Shown: positions 42,826 through 52,042 of the stretch, one piece after another
Position numbering within the stretch: the stretch's first letter is position 1
How the letters are laid out: every line of letters begins with the position of its first letter
Assembly (NCBI RefSeq): GCF_028867935.1
Contig: NZ_JAPQNS010000014.1
Span: 124,001-188,000, forward strand
Source: Flavobacterium sp. SUN052
GTDB lineage: Bacteria > Bacteroidota > Bacteroidia > Flavobacteriales > Flavobacteriaceae
Length of the DNA: 64,000 nt
Direction: 5' to 3'
Translations under genes and position numbers: made by a program
The notes under the pieces: model-generated
Seen by the model: the letters and a program-made list of their open reading frames with translations, nothing else
What the model was told of the DNA's origin: nothing
Databases searched by the model: none

Positions 42826-45364
42826 GGGAACTACCCAGGGCAGGGTCTCCGGGCGAGCCATACACGAGGTCTTTCCGCTACGGGCTATCGAACAGGATTG
42901 TCTCATTTCGATTCACGGCGATTTAACCGTCTGTTTCGCTGTTAGTCTGCCCGAAATTTTTACGCTCAACGCCAGCTTCGAGGGGGTAGGGGAGGGGCGC
43001 GTCGAGCAGGGCGACTACATTGCGCTTTGCAACGTATGGACCAAAGCGTTAGGCGTACTGCCCAGTTATACCATTCTGCACAAACAGGATTGGTTTGTGG
43101 AGGAAACCTACTACGGATCAACCGCCGAAACCGCTACCCGTCAGGCTACTTTTTTGGATAAAGCCAGCGAACGGCATTTCAACGAGCGGCCCTATTTGCA
43201 TCACGAATGCTACCTGTATCTGACCAAAACGCACCCCGAACGGCGGGACGTAGGAGCGATAAAAACGTCGCTGACGAGGGGTCGGTTAGTGCCAAAAGAA
43301 GTCGGGGACAAACACAAAGCCGAGGAGTTTTTTAATAGCGTCGAACAGTTCGTATCAATTCTGGAGAGTAGCCGACTGATTGGTTTACGGCGGCTCAAAG
43401 CGGCTGAACTGGCTGGTACGGAAGCACAGGCCGGACTTCTGGAACGCTACATGAGTTTGTCGCTCCGCGATGAAGTGGTGACGCTGGCCGATCTGGAAAT
43501 GGATGAGGAATTACGGGTAGGAGCCAAATACGCCAAGTTTTACACCATCTCGGATATTGACGACTTGCCGGAATGGGTGCATACCAACAATCGGGTCGAG
43601 GCTCTGTCAACGGAGCGGTCGAACGTATCGGTAAGCTACGCGGCTCCAGTGTCGCTCATGCTGAACTGCAACCACATTTACAATCAGTACATTTTCATCG
43701 AAGACAAGCAGGCTGCATTTCCGAAATTAGAGCAGCGGGCCACGCAAATGCGGTCGCTGGCCAACTTCGGGAAAGACAACGAGGTGAACGCCATGCTCCT
43801 CAACCAATACTTAACCTATGCGGCCGAGACTGGATTTGCACCGGTGCGGTCGCACTTCAACATTCAGGTATGGACGGAAGATAAGAGCCGGTTGCCTATA
43901 CTTCGAAATCTGGTTTCGTCGGCCATCGCCAAGTTGGGCGTTCGTCCCCGCGAGAACACAAAGGATGCGTTGGGGCTGTTTTGGGCGGGTATTCCTGGCA
44001 ATGCCGCCGATCTGCCGGGCGAGGACAAGTATTGGTCGTTTATCCCGCAATCGGTCTGCCTGCTGAATCAGGAAACTAATTATTACGATTCGGTTTCGCA
44101 TTACGGGGTGAAATTGGTTGAGCGCATGAGTGGCAAACCACTATTGGTTGATTTGTCGGATTATCCGATGAAAAAAGGGTGGGTGACGAACCGGAACAAG
44201 TTTATTCTGGGGCCAACGGGGAGCGGGAAGTCATTTTTTACGAACCACGCCCTTCGGAGTTTCCATGTGCAGGGGAGTCACGCCGTTATTGTCGATGTGG
44301 GCCACTCGTACCGGGGATTGTGCGATATGCTGGGCGGTATGTATCTGACCTATTCGGAAGACGAGCCGATCAACTTCAACCCGTTCTTCATCGAACACCG
44401 GGCCCTGCCCGATGTCGAGAAAAAGGAAGCGATTAAAGTGTTACTTCAAACACTCTGGAAACGAAGCGACGAACGGCAAACGATGTCGGAATACACCGCG
44501 CTATCGGATGCCGTGACGCAATATTTCGAGGTCTATTTACCCAATAACCCGGATGTCTTTCCCTGTTTTAACTCGTTCTACGAGTTTATGCAAACTGACT
44601 TCCCCCGGTATCTAGCCGAACACAAGGTACAGATTGGCTATTTCGATTACGACAATTTCATTTATGTGTTGCGGCCCTTCTACCTGGGGGGCGAGTACGA
44701 AGAGTTGCTGAACAGCCAGGTCAATATTGACCTGCTGAACGTTCCCTTCATCGTTTTCGAGCTTGACAATATCAAGGATCACCCGATTTTGTTTCCGGTC
44801 GTGACAATCATCATTATGGACACCTTCATTTCCAAGATGCGGAAATTGAACGGGGTACGGAAAATCATCCTGATCGAGGAAGCGTGGAAAGCCATCATGA
44901 AGGATGGTATGGCGGAGTACATCAAGTACCTCTACAAAACGGTGCGAAAGTTTTTCGGCGAAGCCTGGATCGTGACGCAGGAAGTGGACGATATCATCGG
45001 CAACAAGATTGTCAAGGATTCGATCATCAATAACGCCGATACCAAAATCCTGCTCGATCAGCGGAAGTACCGGAACAAGTTTTCGCACGTGAAAGATCTG
45101 TTGGCCCTGACCGACAAGGAAAAGGATTTATGCCTGTCGCTCAACCGCGACCTCGATCCCAAACGGAGTTACAAGGAAGTGTTTATCTCGTGGGGCGGGC
45201 AGGAATCGAAAGTATATGGCGTCGAGGTATCGACCGAGGAGTATCTGGCCTACTCAACCGAGCAAACTGAAAAATTGCGACTGGAAGAGAAGGTAGCGGC
45301 TCACGGCGGGAACTACGATTTAGCCCTGCGCGACTACGCCGAAGAATTCAAGGGCGGTCGCTAA
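42809..45364 (+). CDS. traG: TraG, VirB4-like conjugation ATPase
   Basis: An 851-residue ATPase that powers assembly and transport by the type IV secretion channel. The N-terminal half corresponds to the TraG_N/DUF3875 region. The Walker A motif is GPTGSGKS (residues 468-475), with VIVDVGHSY just after it and Walker B IILIEEAWKAIM near 690. The C-terminal WIVTQEVDDIIGN and LLDQRKY are typical. It starts within traF and ends 28 bp before the first of two secreted paralogues. Confidence 0.95.
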   Translation: MKVQSKGTTQGRVSGRAIHEVFPLRAIEQDCLISIHGDLTVCFAVSLPEIFTLNASFEGVGEGRVEQGDYIALCNVWTKALGVLPSYTILHKQDWFVEETYYGSTAETATRQATFLDKASERHFNERPYLHHECYLYLTKTHPERRDVGAIKTSLTRGRLVPKEVGDKHKAEEFFNSVEQFVSILESSRLIGLRRLKAAELAGTEAQAGLLERYMSLSLRDEVVTLADLEMDEELRVGAKYAKFYTISDIDDLPEWVHTNNRVEALSTERSNVSVSYAAPVSLMLNCNHIYNQYIFIEDKQAAFPKLEQRATQMRSLANFGKDNEVNAMLLNQYLTYAAETGFAPVRSHFNIQVWTEDKSRLPILRNLVSSAIAKLGVRPRENTKDALGLFWAGIPGNAADLPGEDKYWSFIPQSVCLLNQETNYYDSVSHYGVKLVERMSGKPLLVDLSDYPMKKGWVTNRNKFILGPTGSGKSFFTNHALRSFHVQGSHAVIVDVGHSYRGLCDMLGGMYLTYSEDEPINFNPFFIEHRALPDVEKKEAIKVLLQTLWKRSDERQTMSEYTALSDAVTQYFEVYLPNNPDVFPCFNSFYEFMQTDFPRYLAEHKVQIGYFDYDNFIYVLRPFYLGGEYEELLNSQVNIDLLNVPFIVFELDNIKDHPILFPVVTIIIMDTFISKMRKLNGVRKIILIEEAWKAIMKDGMAEYIKYLYKTVRKFFGEAWIVTQEVDDIIGNKIVKDSIINNADTKILLDQRKYRNKFSHVKDLLALTDKEKDLCLSLNRDLDPKRSYKEVFISWGGQESKVYGVEVSTEEYLAYSTEQTEKLRLEEKVAAHGGNYDLALRDYAEEFKGGR

Positions 45365-45392
45365 ATCCGATGACTTTATTGAACATGTACCC

Positions 45393-46262
45393 ATGCAGCC
45401 TAAAACCCGACTGCTCTTGACCGGATTATGCCTTTTTGGGATGTCAAGCCCCGGTTGGGCTGACGTTAAGGCCGTACCAACTGACTTACATTCCCGGACT
45501 ATCCTGACAATTGCCGATACAACGAATCCAGCACCAAATTACCCCCAAGGTCCGCCCAGAGGGTTAGCGGGTGGACTGGCCGACGACCTGACAAGCGAGA
45601 TTGAGAATATCATTGGCGAAACAGAAAACACCATCATGCAGGGGATTCAGGACGAACTCAATGATCTTTTGGGCAGTGCGCTTGGTCAATTGTTTGATGT
45701 CTCGCCGATCTCGGCGGTTAAGTCGCTCCAAACGATGGTGAAAGATGGACTATCGAAGCAACAGAAAATCGAGTACCAGAATTACAAGGTGGACTACGCC
45801 TGGAAGAAAGCGCACACGGATTTATCGCCTGCCTTTGCCACGTACTACAAGGAGTTAAACCTCAACCAGCTTACCGACGCGATTCAGGCCAGCAAAAAAG
45901 CGGCTGAGAAATTCCTGAACACCCCGGCCTTTACCGGCAAAGAAGCTGGTGCGATGCGGGATGCACTCAGCGAGGTTGCCGATACAGGCGATCTGGAAGC
46001 CGAGGTAAAAACGGTTGTTAACCTCGGCGGCAAATCCGTCTGGATGTCGGAAGGGGAACGGCTGTCGGCGTTGAACTCAGTCCGAACCGACCTCTACGAC
46101 CGGATCAAGCGGATGAACCAGACGTTGAGCGTGATCCGGGCGACGTATCAGTTCCGCTCACGGGAAATCGCTAAAAATGCTTATCGGCAGGGATTGTTCG
46201 AGCGCGACTCGAACCTTAACCGCACGGTCGGCACCCGTGCCACAACCTATCAAACCCGATGA
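45393..46262 (+). CDS. Secreted Tra protein, first of a paralogous pair
   Basis: 289 residues with an N-terminal signal (LLLTGLCLFGMSSPGWAD). The remainder is helical (IENIIGETENTIMQGIQDEL, then KIEYQNYKVDYAWKKAHTDL). It resembles the next gene product in order of motifs: a helical start with IMxG, a xxNYKVxYAW/GFKVKYAY segment, a GGKSVWMS/GQTAYLSP turn followed by ExRLxxL, and a Tyr/Arg-rich C-terminus. Position between traG and traJ is that of TraI, often a VirB5-like minor pilus protein. Family assignment is by position only. Its stop overlaps the next start (ATGA). Confidence 0.7.
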   Translation: MQPKTRLLLTGLCLFGMSSPGWADVKAVPTDLHSRTILTIADTTNPAPNYPQGPPRGLAGGLADDLTSEIENIIGETENTIMQGIQDELNDLLGSALGQLFDVSPISAVKSLQTMVKDGLSKQQKIEYQNYKVDYAWKKAHTDLSPAFATYYKELNLNQLTDAIQASKKAAEKFLNTPAFTGKEAGAMRDALSEVADTGDLEAEVKTVVNLGGKSVWMSEGERLSALNSVRTDLYDRIKRMNQTLSVIRATYQFRSREIAKNAYRQGLFERDSNLNRTVGTRATTYQTR

Positions 46263-47146
46263 AAACACAACCCTTTTTCGCGCCGGGCCACGCCTGGCTG
46301 TGGCTGTGCTTGCTGGCTGGAAACGCGCAGGCACAAATGCCCTCCGCCAATCAGGTTCCTGTCGGCAACCGGGGTAGCGAAGTAATTCAATCCGAAATTG
46401 ACCAGTTGCTATCCGTATCGGAACAGGATATCATGGCCGGGCTGAAGGATGCCGGTGTTGACTACGGCGAATTGATGAAGGAGAAAGTCATGGACGAATT
46501 GATGAAGGGCATCGCCAACATGAGCGTTCTGGCACCGGCGGCAACTAAAATTATGGATGTTTACCAGAAGCAAAAGAACAAGGATTTGGCCAAGTCCATT
46601 GAGAAGTTGAAGGAAACCTGGAAAGACGGTCAGGAACGGATCAACAAAATTCGGTATCAGGGTTTCAAGGTCAAATATGCTTATCAGCAAGCCATGAATA
46701 AGGCCCCGGTCGATGTGTTGCGCGGGCAACGGCGAAAGGCGGTGAATGAATCCATCGATGCTTTGTGGACTGATGGCTTACCCGTCGCGATAACGATCAC
46801 CGACCCAGTGAACGCCCGGCTGATGAAAGAGGAGATTGATGCGCGGTATCCACCCGACTATGACATTGGTTGGACGGTCCTGGCCTCAGCCCGCTCCACG
46901 TTGCTCGCCGATGACAAAATCCTACAAGCCAAAATGAAGCTCGTCGAAAAGCAAGGGCAGACGGCGTATCTGTCACCTGCCGACCGGCTCCGGCTGCTTC
47001 GGGAAGTGGATAAAGAGAGCAAAGCCCGTCGAACTACACTACTGGCGATGGATAAAATCACGTCTCAGGGACTTGATTTTTACAAGTATAAACGAAACCG
47101 GAAGGCGTACCAGTCGAAGAACCTACGAACGCAATCGTACCGCTAA
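46259..47146 (+). CDS. Secreted Tra protein, second of a paralogous pair
   Basis: 295 residues with a signal peptide (HAWLWLCLLAGNAQAQ). It is helical, with a distant but consistent resemblance to the preceding protein (IRYQGFKVKYAYQQAMNKAP, then GQTAYLSPADRLRLLREVDK). Two such proteins in tandem suggest a heteromeric periplasmic or pilus-tip component. The gene overlaps its upstream paralogue by 4 bp and precedes traJ by 12 bp. No cysteines suitable for disulfides or lipidation stand out. Confidence 0.7.
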   Translation: MKTQPFFAPGHAWLWLCLLAGNAQAQMPSANQVPVGNRGSEVIQSEIDQLLSVSEQDIMAGLKDAGVDYGELMKEKVMDELMKGIANMSVLAPAATKIMDVYQKQKNKDLAKSIEKLKETWKDGQERINKIRYQGFKVKYAYQQAMNKAPVDVLRGQRRKAVNESIDALWTDGLPVAITITDPVNARLMKEEIDARYPPDYDIGWTVLASARSTLLADDKILQAKMKLVEKQGQTAYLSPADRLRLLREVDKESKARRTTLLAMDKITSQGLDFYKYKRNRKAYQSKNLRTQSYR

Positions 47147-47158
47147 CTCTCGAATCCT

Positions 47159-48214
47159 ATGCAAGCTATACTATTGGTTGCCCCTGTATTGGAAACAGCC
47201 ATTGACGAGGTGTTCACCCGCTTCGCCGATGCGTTTGGGGCGTTGGTTGCATTTGGTCAGGCTATTGGTTTTTGTGGTGCACTCTGTTACGTGTTTTACC
47301 GTATCTGGGGGCATATGTCCCGCGCCGAACCAATTGACGTGTATCCACTGCTTCGGCCCTTCGCGCTGGCTCTTTGTCTGCTTAGTTATCCGATGTTGGT
47401 AAAAGGCATGGTCGGCATTGGGCGGCTATTGGACAAGGGTACCAGCACGATGGTGGCCAGCCAGAAAGCCGAAGTCGAGCGGTTGAACCAGGTCAAAAAA
47501 GATAAAGTACGCGAAAACTGGGACAAGATTCTCATTCCGCCCGGCGAGGATGGCGAGATCGGCACCTGGGATGTGATGCGAACGATTTTCGGGCCAACGG
47601 GTAGCGGCAATAGCCTGGTGGGGAACGCCGTCAGCGGGGTCATGCAGTACTACTTCGACCAGTTTCTGAGCTGGCTCGGCGAAATCTTCTATGATCTGGC
47701 CGCTATTTATATCAAGCTCATCAGTACGTTCTTCCTGATCGTGCTGGCCCTAACCGGGCCAATTACGTTCGGGCTGGCCACCTTCGAGTGGTTCTATTCG
47801 GGATTAGCGGCCTGGTTCTCGCGCCTAATTCACATCCTGCTGTATATCCCCTTGGTCAACATCCTGGGTGCCATTCTGGAAACGATTCACATCTCGATGC
47901 TGACTCAGGATTTGGCGGTTTTTGACGAACAGATTCGCTCGGGCAATACGGGCATGGGTTCGTCGGACTGGGGGCTGATTATTTTCTATTTCATCGGAGC
48001 CGGGGCCTACCTCTCCATTCCCAAAATCGCTTCCTACGTCATTGAATCAACGGGCGTGGGCGATGCCATCAGTTCGGCAACGCAACCCACGGCGATGGTG
48101 GCGGGTGCCACAACCGGACAAGGAGCGGGGGCTGGAGCCGCTTCACTCGGACGGGCTGTGGCCAGTGCGTTCTCCGGTTCCGGTAAATCTCAACCAACGA
48201 CAAACAGTATCTGA
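47159..48214 (+). CDS. traJ: TraJ, VirB6-like polytopic membrane protein
   Basis: A 351-residue inner-membrane protein with about six to seven hydrophobic helices, including FGQAIGFCGALCYVFY, LALCLLSYPMLVKG, a long pair around 185-230 (LISTFFLIVLALTGPITFGL) and LLYIPLVNILGAIL. The C-terminal 60 residues are Gly/Ala/Ser-rich and likely flexible. It is the TraJ of Bacteroides systems and the probable counterpart of VirB6, part of the inner-membrane channel. It is tightly spaced to traK (2 bp). Confidence 0.88.
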   Translation: MQAILLVAPVLETAIDEVFTRFADAFGALVAFGQAIGFCGALCYVFYRIWGHMSRAEPIDVYPLLRPFALALCLLSYPMLVKGMVGIGRLLDKGTSTMVASQKAEVERLNQVKKDKVRENWDKILIPPGEDGEIGTWDVMRTIFGPTGSGNSLVGNAVSGVMQYYFDQFLSWLGEIFYDLAAIYIKLISTFFLIVLALTGPITFGLATFEWFYSGLAAWFSRLIHILLYIPLVNILGAILETIHISMLTQDLAVFDEQIRSGNTGMGSSDWGLIIFYFIGAGAYLSIPKIASYVIESTGVGDAISSATQPTAMVAGATTGQGAGAGAASLGRAVASAFSGSGKSQPTTNSI

Positions 48215-48216
48215 TT

Positions 48217-48867
48217 ATGAACGGACAATTTCGCTACCTGACCAATTTAGAAACCTCGTTTCGGATGGTGCGCTGGGTGGCCATCATCGCCATAGTCGGC
48301 AGCCTTGCCTTCGGGCTGGGCGTTGCCTATTGGGCTTTTTCGGAGGTTTCGGCGAGTCGGCAGAAGGTCTATGTACTCGATAATGGCAAATCCATTATGG
48401 TCGCGCTGGCGCAGGAACAAAACATAAACCGCCCGGCTGAAGCCAAAGACCACGTGAAGACATTCCACCGACTATTTTTCACCCTCGAACCCGACGAAAA
48501 GCAGGTCGAGGGAAACATCAGGGAAGCCACCTATTTGGGCGACCGTTCCATTGTTCGGCTTTATCAGGATTTGCAGGAGGCCGGTTACTACGGCCAGTTG
48601 ATTCAGGGCAACGTGCATCAGAAGGTCGAAATCGACAAAGTGGAGGTTGATTTCAGCCAGTCGCCGTACCGGGTGATCACGAGCGGTCGGCAGTTGTTGA
48701 TCCGGGCCAACAACATCACGATTCGCAAACTTGTCACGGAATGCTTCCTCATCGACGTGGCCCGCACGGACAACAATCCGCACGGCTTCATGATCGAGCG
48801 GTTCAAAGTCGTTCAGAATCAGGATTTGGAAACTGTTGCGCGAACGAGTCAACACGCACACTTATGA
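48217..48867 (+). CDS. traK: TraK, VirB8-like assembly protein
   Basis: 216 residues. There is one N-terminal membrane helix (VRWVAIIAIVGSLAFGLGVA) after a short cytoplasmic tail starting FRYLTNLETSFRMV. The periplasmic domain contains HVKTFHRLFFTLEPD, a core motif of Bacteroides TraK. It corresponds to VirB8, the scaffold linking inner-membrane and core complexes. Its stop overlaps the traL-like start by 4 bp. Confidence 0.9.
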   Translation: MNGQFRYLTNLETSFRMVRWVAIIAIVGSLAFGLGVAYWAFSEVSASRQKVYVLDNGKSIMVALAQEQNINRPAEAKDHVKTFHRLFFTLEPDEKQVEGNIREATYLGDRSIVRLYQDLQEAGYYGQLIQGNVHQKVEIDKVEVDFSQSPYRVITSGRQLLIRANNITIRKLVTECFLIDVARTDNNPHGFMIERFKVVQNQDLETVARTSQHAHL

Positions 48868-49184
48868 GTCAGCTATTGCCAGTAATCCTATTTCGACCGG
48901 GTTATAGACGGCTCAGTCAACGGCGATTGATCCGGCTCATCCGAACGTGGGAGAGCCGCCCGGTCAGGCAACGCAAGCGTGAGGTGCCGGCCGTATTTGT
49001 CGGACTGCTATTGCTGGGTAGCTGGTCGGTTAGCAGCAACATATCGAGCCAACCACCGGAATTACTGCTCAACTCGTTTCGGCTGTCGACCCAGGAATCC
49101 AGCATAGCCAATCAACCATCAACCCAACGTAAAACGTATGAACGATACCGACCTGACTCAACCAGACGATCTGGTCAACGATGA
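48864..49184 (+). CDS. TraL-like small membrane protein
   Basis: Start at 48864 by the ATGA overlap with traK, giving 106 residues. A basic cytoplasmic N-terminus (FRPGYRRLSQRRLIRLIRTW) precedes one membrane helix (VPAVFVGLLLLGSWSVSS) and a polar periplasmic tail. Size, topology and place between traK and traM match TraL of Bacteroides elements. The 3' end overlaps the TraM reading frame by 47 bp, unusually long. Confidence 0.7.
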   Translation: MSQLLPVILFRPGYRRLSQRRLIRLIRTWESRPVRQRKREVPAVFVGLLLLGSWSVSSNISSQPPELLLNSFRLSTQESSIANQPSTQRKTYERYRPDSTRRSGQR

Positions 49185-50529
49185 GCAACCAGATTATACC
49201 GAACTCCCGTACCCGGTAGAAACGCCAGTTTCAGCACCGGTACGTGCCGAAAGGTCAACCCAAGCGACCGGTACGCCGTGGTCCGGCATCCCGGAGCGGG
49301 ATCGCCCTAAATCGATTAACGAAGTGCTGAAGGATAAGCGGTTTTGGATCGTCGCCCCGGTACTGCTGATCGCGCTGGGATCAACTGTCTATTTCTTGAA
49401 AGCACGGTCTGATGAGCCGCAGAAGCCACTCATCAACAACGTTAATTCGACCATTCCGAACGCCCAGACGGATAGTGTTCCCAAATCGAAATTAGAACTC
49501 CAGGCCGCCGAGCAGCGCATGGACAAGAGTCGGCAATCCAGCGTGAACGGTATGCAAACCGGCGTTTCGGGTCAGCAATTACCCGAAACAGCATCGGCTG
49601 GACTTCCCTCGACACTTGACCCATACCTGTACAAACAGCAACGACAGCCCGAAGCCTCCGACCCGGAATTGGCGGCAATGGATTCATTGTACAATCCCAC
49701 ACCGACTGTGCGGCCTCGTGCGGGTAGCCGTGTTCAATCACGAAGCCGGTCGCGCTTGATGCCCGCCGACATTGAAGCTTCACTACCGGATGAGTTTGAC
49801 GAGGAGTTACGCCCGCGCAATGACCAGAAACAGACGGATGATCGTCAGCGTTTGCTGGCCCTATTGACCGAATACAAACGCGATAAGGAAGCCAAAGCTG
49901 CTGCCGCCCGCGAAGGTGAACGGCCCCGAAAAGCGGAGTCGGGTGCGGTTGTCTCGACGCTGGGCGAACCGACTAATCGACGATGGAATGGTTTCTATGG
50001 GTTGTATTCGTCCGATCAGAAAGGCCAGCAGGAAGCAGCACTGACCGAAGACCTCGGCACTATCCGGGCCGTAATTCACCACGACCAACAGATTATGGAC
50101 GGGGGGCGGGTGCAGCTTCGCTTGCTGGAGCCGGTCAGGGTGCGGGGTATGAAAATTCCGGCGAATACGATCATTTACGGGGTAGGTAGTTTCGGAGCCG
50201 AGCGGGTGAGCATCGGCATCACCAACCTACAATATGAGGGGCGTATTTTCCCAATCAAGCTGACGGTTCATGACATGGACGGTATGCCGGGCGTATTTGT
50301 CCCGAACGTACTGGCCGCTCAGGAGGGCAAGCAGCTATTGGGACAGGCTGTCGGCGGAGTCAACTATAACTTGAATGGCACGTCGGCAACGAATGCCCGA
50401 ACAGCCGCAACGATGGCGGGTATCTCGGTCGCGCAGTCAGGGCTATCGGGGGCGCAGGGCGTATTGCAACGAAAAATCACCCAACAGAAAGCGACGCTGA
50501 AAGGCAACTATTATGTGCTGCTCAAATGA
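49138..50529 (+). CDS. traM: TraM, VirB10-like core complex protein
   Basis: 463 residues. An acidic cytoplasmic N-terminus (to about 60) is followed by one membrane helix (FWIVAPVLLIALGSTVYFL), a long Gln/Pro/Arg-rich periplasmic linker (100-270) and a C-terminal beta-barrel domain (GTIRAVIHHDQQIMDGGRVQ, then LRLLEPVRVRGMKIPANTII) typical of TraM/VirB10. It spans the envelope and gates the channel. The preceding traL-like frame overlaps it by 47 bp. Confidence 0.92.
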   Translation: MNDTDLTQPDDLVNDEQPDYTELPYPVETPVSAPVRAERSTQATGTPWSGIPERDRPKSINEVLKDKRFWIVAPVLLIALGSTVYFLKARSDEPQKPLINNVNSTIPNAQTDSVPKSKLELQAAEQRMDKSRQSSVNGMQTGVSGQQLPETASAGLPSTLDPYLYKQQRQPEASDPELAAMDSLYNPTPTVRPRAGSRVQSRSRSRLMPADIEASLPDEFDEELRPRNDQKQTDDRQRLLALLTEYKRDKEAKAAAAREGERPRKAESGAVVSTLGEPTNRRWNGFYGLYSSDQKGQQEAALTEDLGTIRAVIHHDQQIMDGGRVQLRLLEPVRVRGMKIPANTIIYGVGSFGAERVSIGITNLQYEGRIFPIKLTVHDMDGMPGVFVPNVLAAQEGKQLLGQAVGGVNYNLNGTSATNARTAATMAGISVAQSGLSGAQGVLQRKITQQKATLKGNYYVLLK

Positions 50530-50554
50530 GTCGCCTAACTAAAAACGTACTCGA

Positions 50555-51688
50555 ATGAAACGACTTATTTTTTCGGTCAGTGCGCTACTGACGCTGATGA
50601 CCCCGGTTCTGGCCCAACGCCAACCCAATCTCATCAAACAAACACCTACAAAATTTCTGGCCAAACGGGATGCGAAACCGCTGCCACCTGCCCGATCACC
50701 CGTCCCGACTGATGTTGCTCAGCCCGCACTACCTGAACAAACCCGACCGATTCGACCTGATAGCGTTCGTCTGGTGTCGCCCTCGTCGCAACCGGCTTTG
50801 GCAGATAATATAGTGCCGGCATCGCTGGCCATTCGTACTTCGCCGGAGGTGCCGATTCATCAACAGAATGTAATCCGGTCGTATTACGTGGATCTGGCCT
50901 ACAACAAAACCATCTCGATCATCTTCCCGGCGGCTGTACGGTCGGTGGATTTGGGTAGCCGCAGCATCATGGCTGACAAAGGGGCCGATGTCGAGAATGT
51001 GCTGAAAGTGAAGGCATCACAGATTGGCTTTAACGAAACCAATTTCGCCGTGATGACCGCCGACGGTAAGTTTTACAGTTTCGTGGTCAACTACAACGAG
51101 ACTCCGGCAGTGCTGGCACTCAACCTTACTGGGCCAACCAGTGCGCCGGAACGGGATCGCCCAGAGCAGGTAAGCTTGGATAATCGAACTCAATACATGA
51201 ATGGAACCAACACCCAGGATGGAAGCATTCAGTTTGCCGGGGTCAAGGCCACGCAGTCCGACATCGTTTATAATTGTAACCGCATCGTCCGGCACCGGAA
51301 ACGAGGCAAACGCGGAGCCGAAGCTAACAAGATGGAAGCCCGGTTGCGCGGCCTGTTCGTGAAGGAAAACGTGCTGTATTACCGACTTGCCATCGAAAAC
51401 AAATCGAACCTCAATTACGACATTGATTACGTCCGCTACTTTGTGGTGGACAGCAAAACGGCCAAACTGACTTCCCGGCAGGAAATCGAGTTGCGGCCGA
51501 TCTACGTCTACAACGATGCCATTACGACCGTGCGGGGACACCGGAAAGTTGAGCGGGTTTATGCTTTCCAGCGGTTCACCATCCCCAACAACAAGCAATT
51601 GCTCATCGTGATCGGCGAGCAGGGTGGTGGGCGCGAACTTGCTTTCTCAGTGCAAAACAAAGACATCATGAAAGCCCGAACTCTATAG
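50555..51688 (+). CDS. traN: TraN, VirB9-like (DUF4138) protein
   Basis: 377 residues with a signal peptide (SALLTLMTPVLAQ) and a Pro-rich linker. The DUF4138 domain runs from about residue 110 (YYVDLAYNKTISIIFPAAVR, then SVDLGSRSIMADKGADVENV) to the C-terminus. It is the outer core component equivalent to VirB9. It is the last gene of the tra operon and is followed 16 bp later by a very strong terminator. TraO, TraP and TraQ, which follow traN in Bacteroides elements, are absent here. Confidence 0.9.
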   Translation: MKRLIFSVSALLTLMTPVLAQRQPNLIKQTPTKFLAKRDAKPLPPARSPVPTDVAQPALPEQTRPIRPDSVRLVSPSSQPALADNIVPASLAIRTSPEVPIHQQNVIRSYYVDLAYNKTISIIFPAAVRSVDLGSRSIMADKGADVENVLKVKASQIGFNETNFAVMTADGKFYSFVVNYNETPAVLALNLTGPTSAPERDRPEQVSLDNRTQYMNGTNTQDGSIQFAGVKATQSDIVYNCNRIVRHRKRGKRGAEANKMEARLRGLFVKENVLYYRLAIENKSNLNYDIDYVRYFVVDSKTAKLTSRQEIELRPIYVYNDAITTVRGHRKVERVYAFQRFTIPNNKQLLIVIGEQGGGRELAFSVQNKDIMKARTL

Positions 51689-51704
51689 CCAGGCTGCACC
51701 CCCA

Positions 51705-51744
51705 AAATGCCGAATGCCCCGCTCACACGGGGCATTCGGCATTT
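51705..51744. terminator. Strong bidirectional terminator after traN
   Basis: AAATGCCGAATGCCCCG (51705-51721) and its perfect complement (51728-51744) form a 17-bp stem with loop CTCACA. A-rich and T-rich edges allow termination in both directions: traN from the left, and the 48-residue minus-strand gene from the right. Confidence 0.85.
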
Positions 51745-51769
51745 ACGTACTTTTGTCTTATTGGCGGGT

Positions 51770-51916
51770 CTACTGCTGGCGCAATTGCCGACGGGCTGCG
51801 TCCAGCTTCATTTCGTCAATATCCCGTTGCAGTTTGTTGATACGCTGCCGCTGGCGTTCCTGCATAAAGCCCCTTACGAAGAAAAACAGGAAGAAAACCA
51901 CAAATCCGATTACCAT
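51770..51916 (-). CDS. Small membrane/coiled-coil protein, 48 aa
   Basis: Minus-strand ORF from ATG 51914-51916 to TAG 51770-51772. It is preceded by AAAGGAG, 8 nt before the start, an unusually good Shine-Dalgarno for this phylum. The product has one hydrophobic helix (MVIGFVVFFLFFFVRGFM) followed by a charged amphipathic helix (QERQRQRINKLQRDIDEM) of heptad character. The layout resembles phage-shock PspB/C-like or LapA-like membrane helpers, without homology being claimed. The bidirectional terminator at 51705 closes it. The overlapping plus-strand frame starts inside the terminator and looks spurious. Confidence 0.6.
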   Translation of the reverse strand: MVIGFVVFFLFFFVRGFMQERQRQRINKLQRDIDEMKLDAARRQLRQQ

Positions 51917-52042
51917 CTCGCACACTCCTTTCTATCCAATGAACGGATTTAAGTTTATTTGACCGAAAGTTATGGGAAAGTGGAAAAATAGTCAAGTGGA
52001 AGGCTCACTACCGGACGATTAGAGAATAAGCCTTCGAACGTG

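Noticed and set aside
47073..47402. Plus-strand ORF overlapping traJ start
   Set aside because: Out of frame with traJ, which has the conserved membrane topology and close spacing to its neighbours.
51707..51952. Plus-strand ORF of 81 codons after traN
   Set aside because: Its start lies inside the perfect terminator stem; the minus-strand 48-codon ORF has a ribosome-binding site and better protein character.
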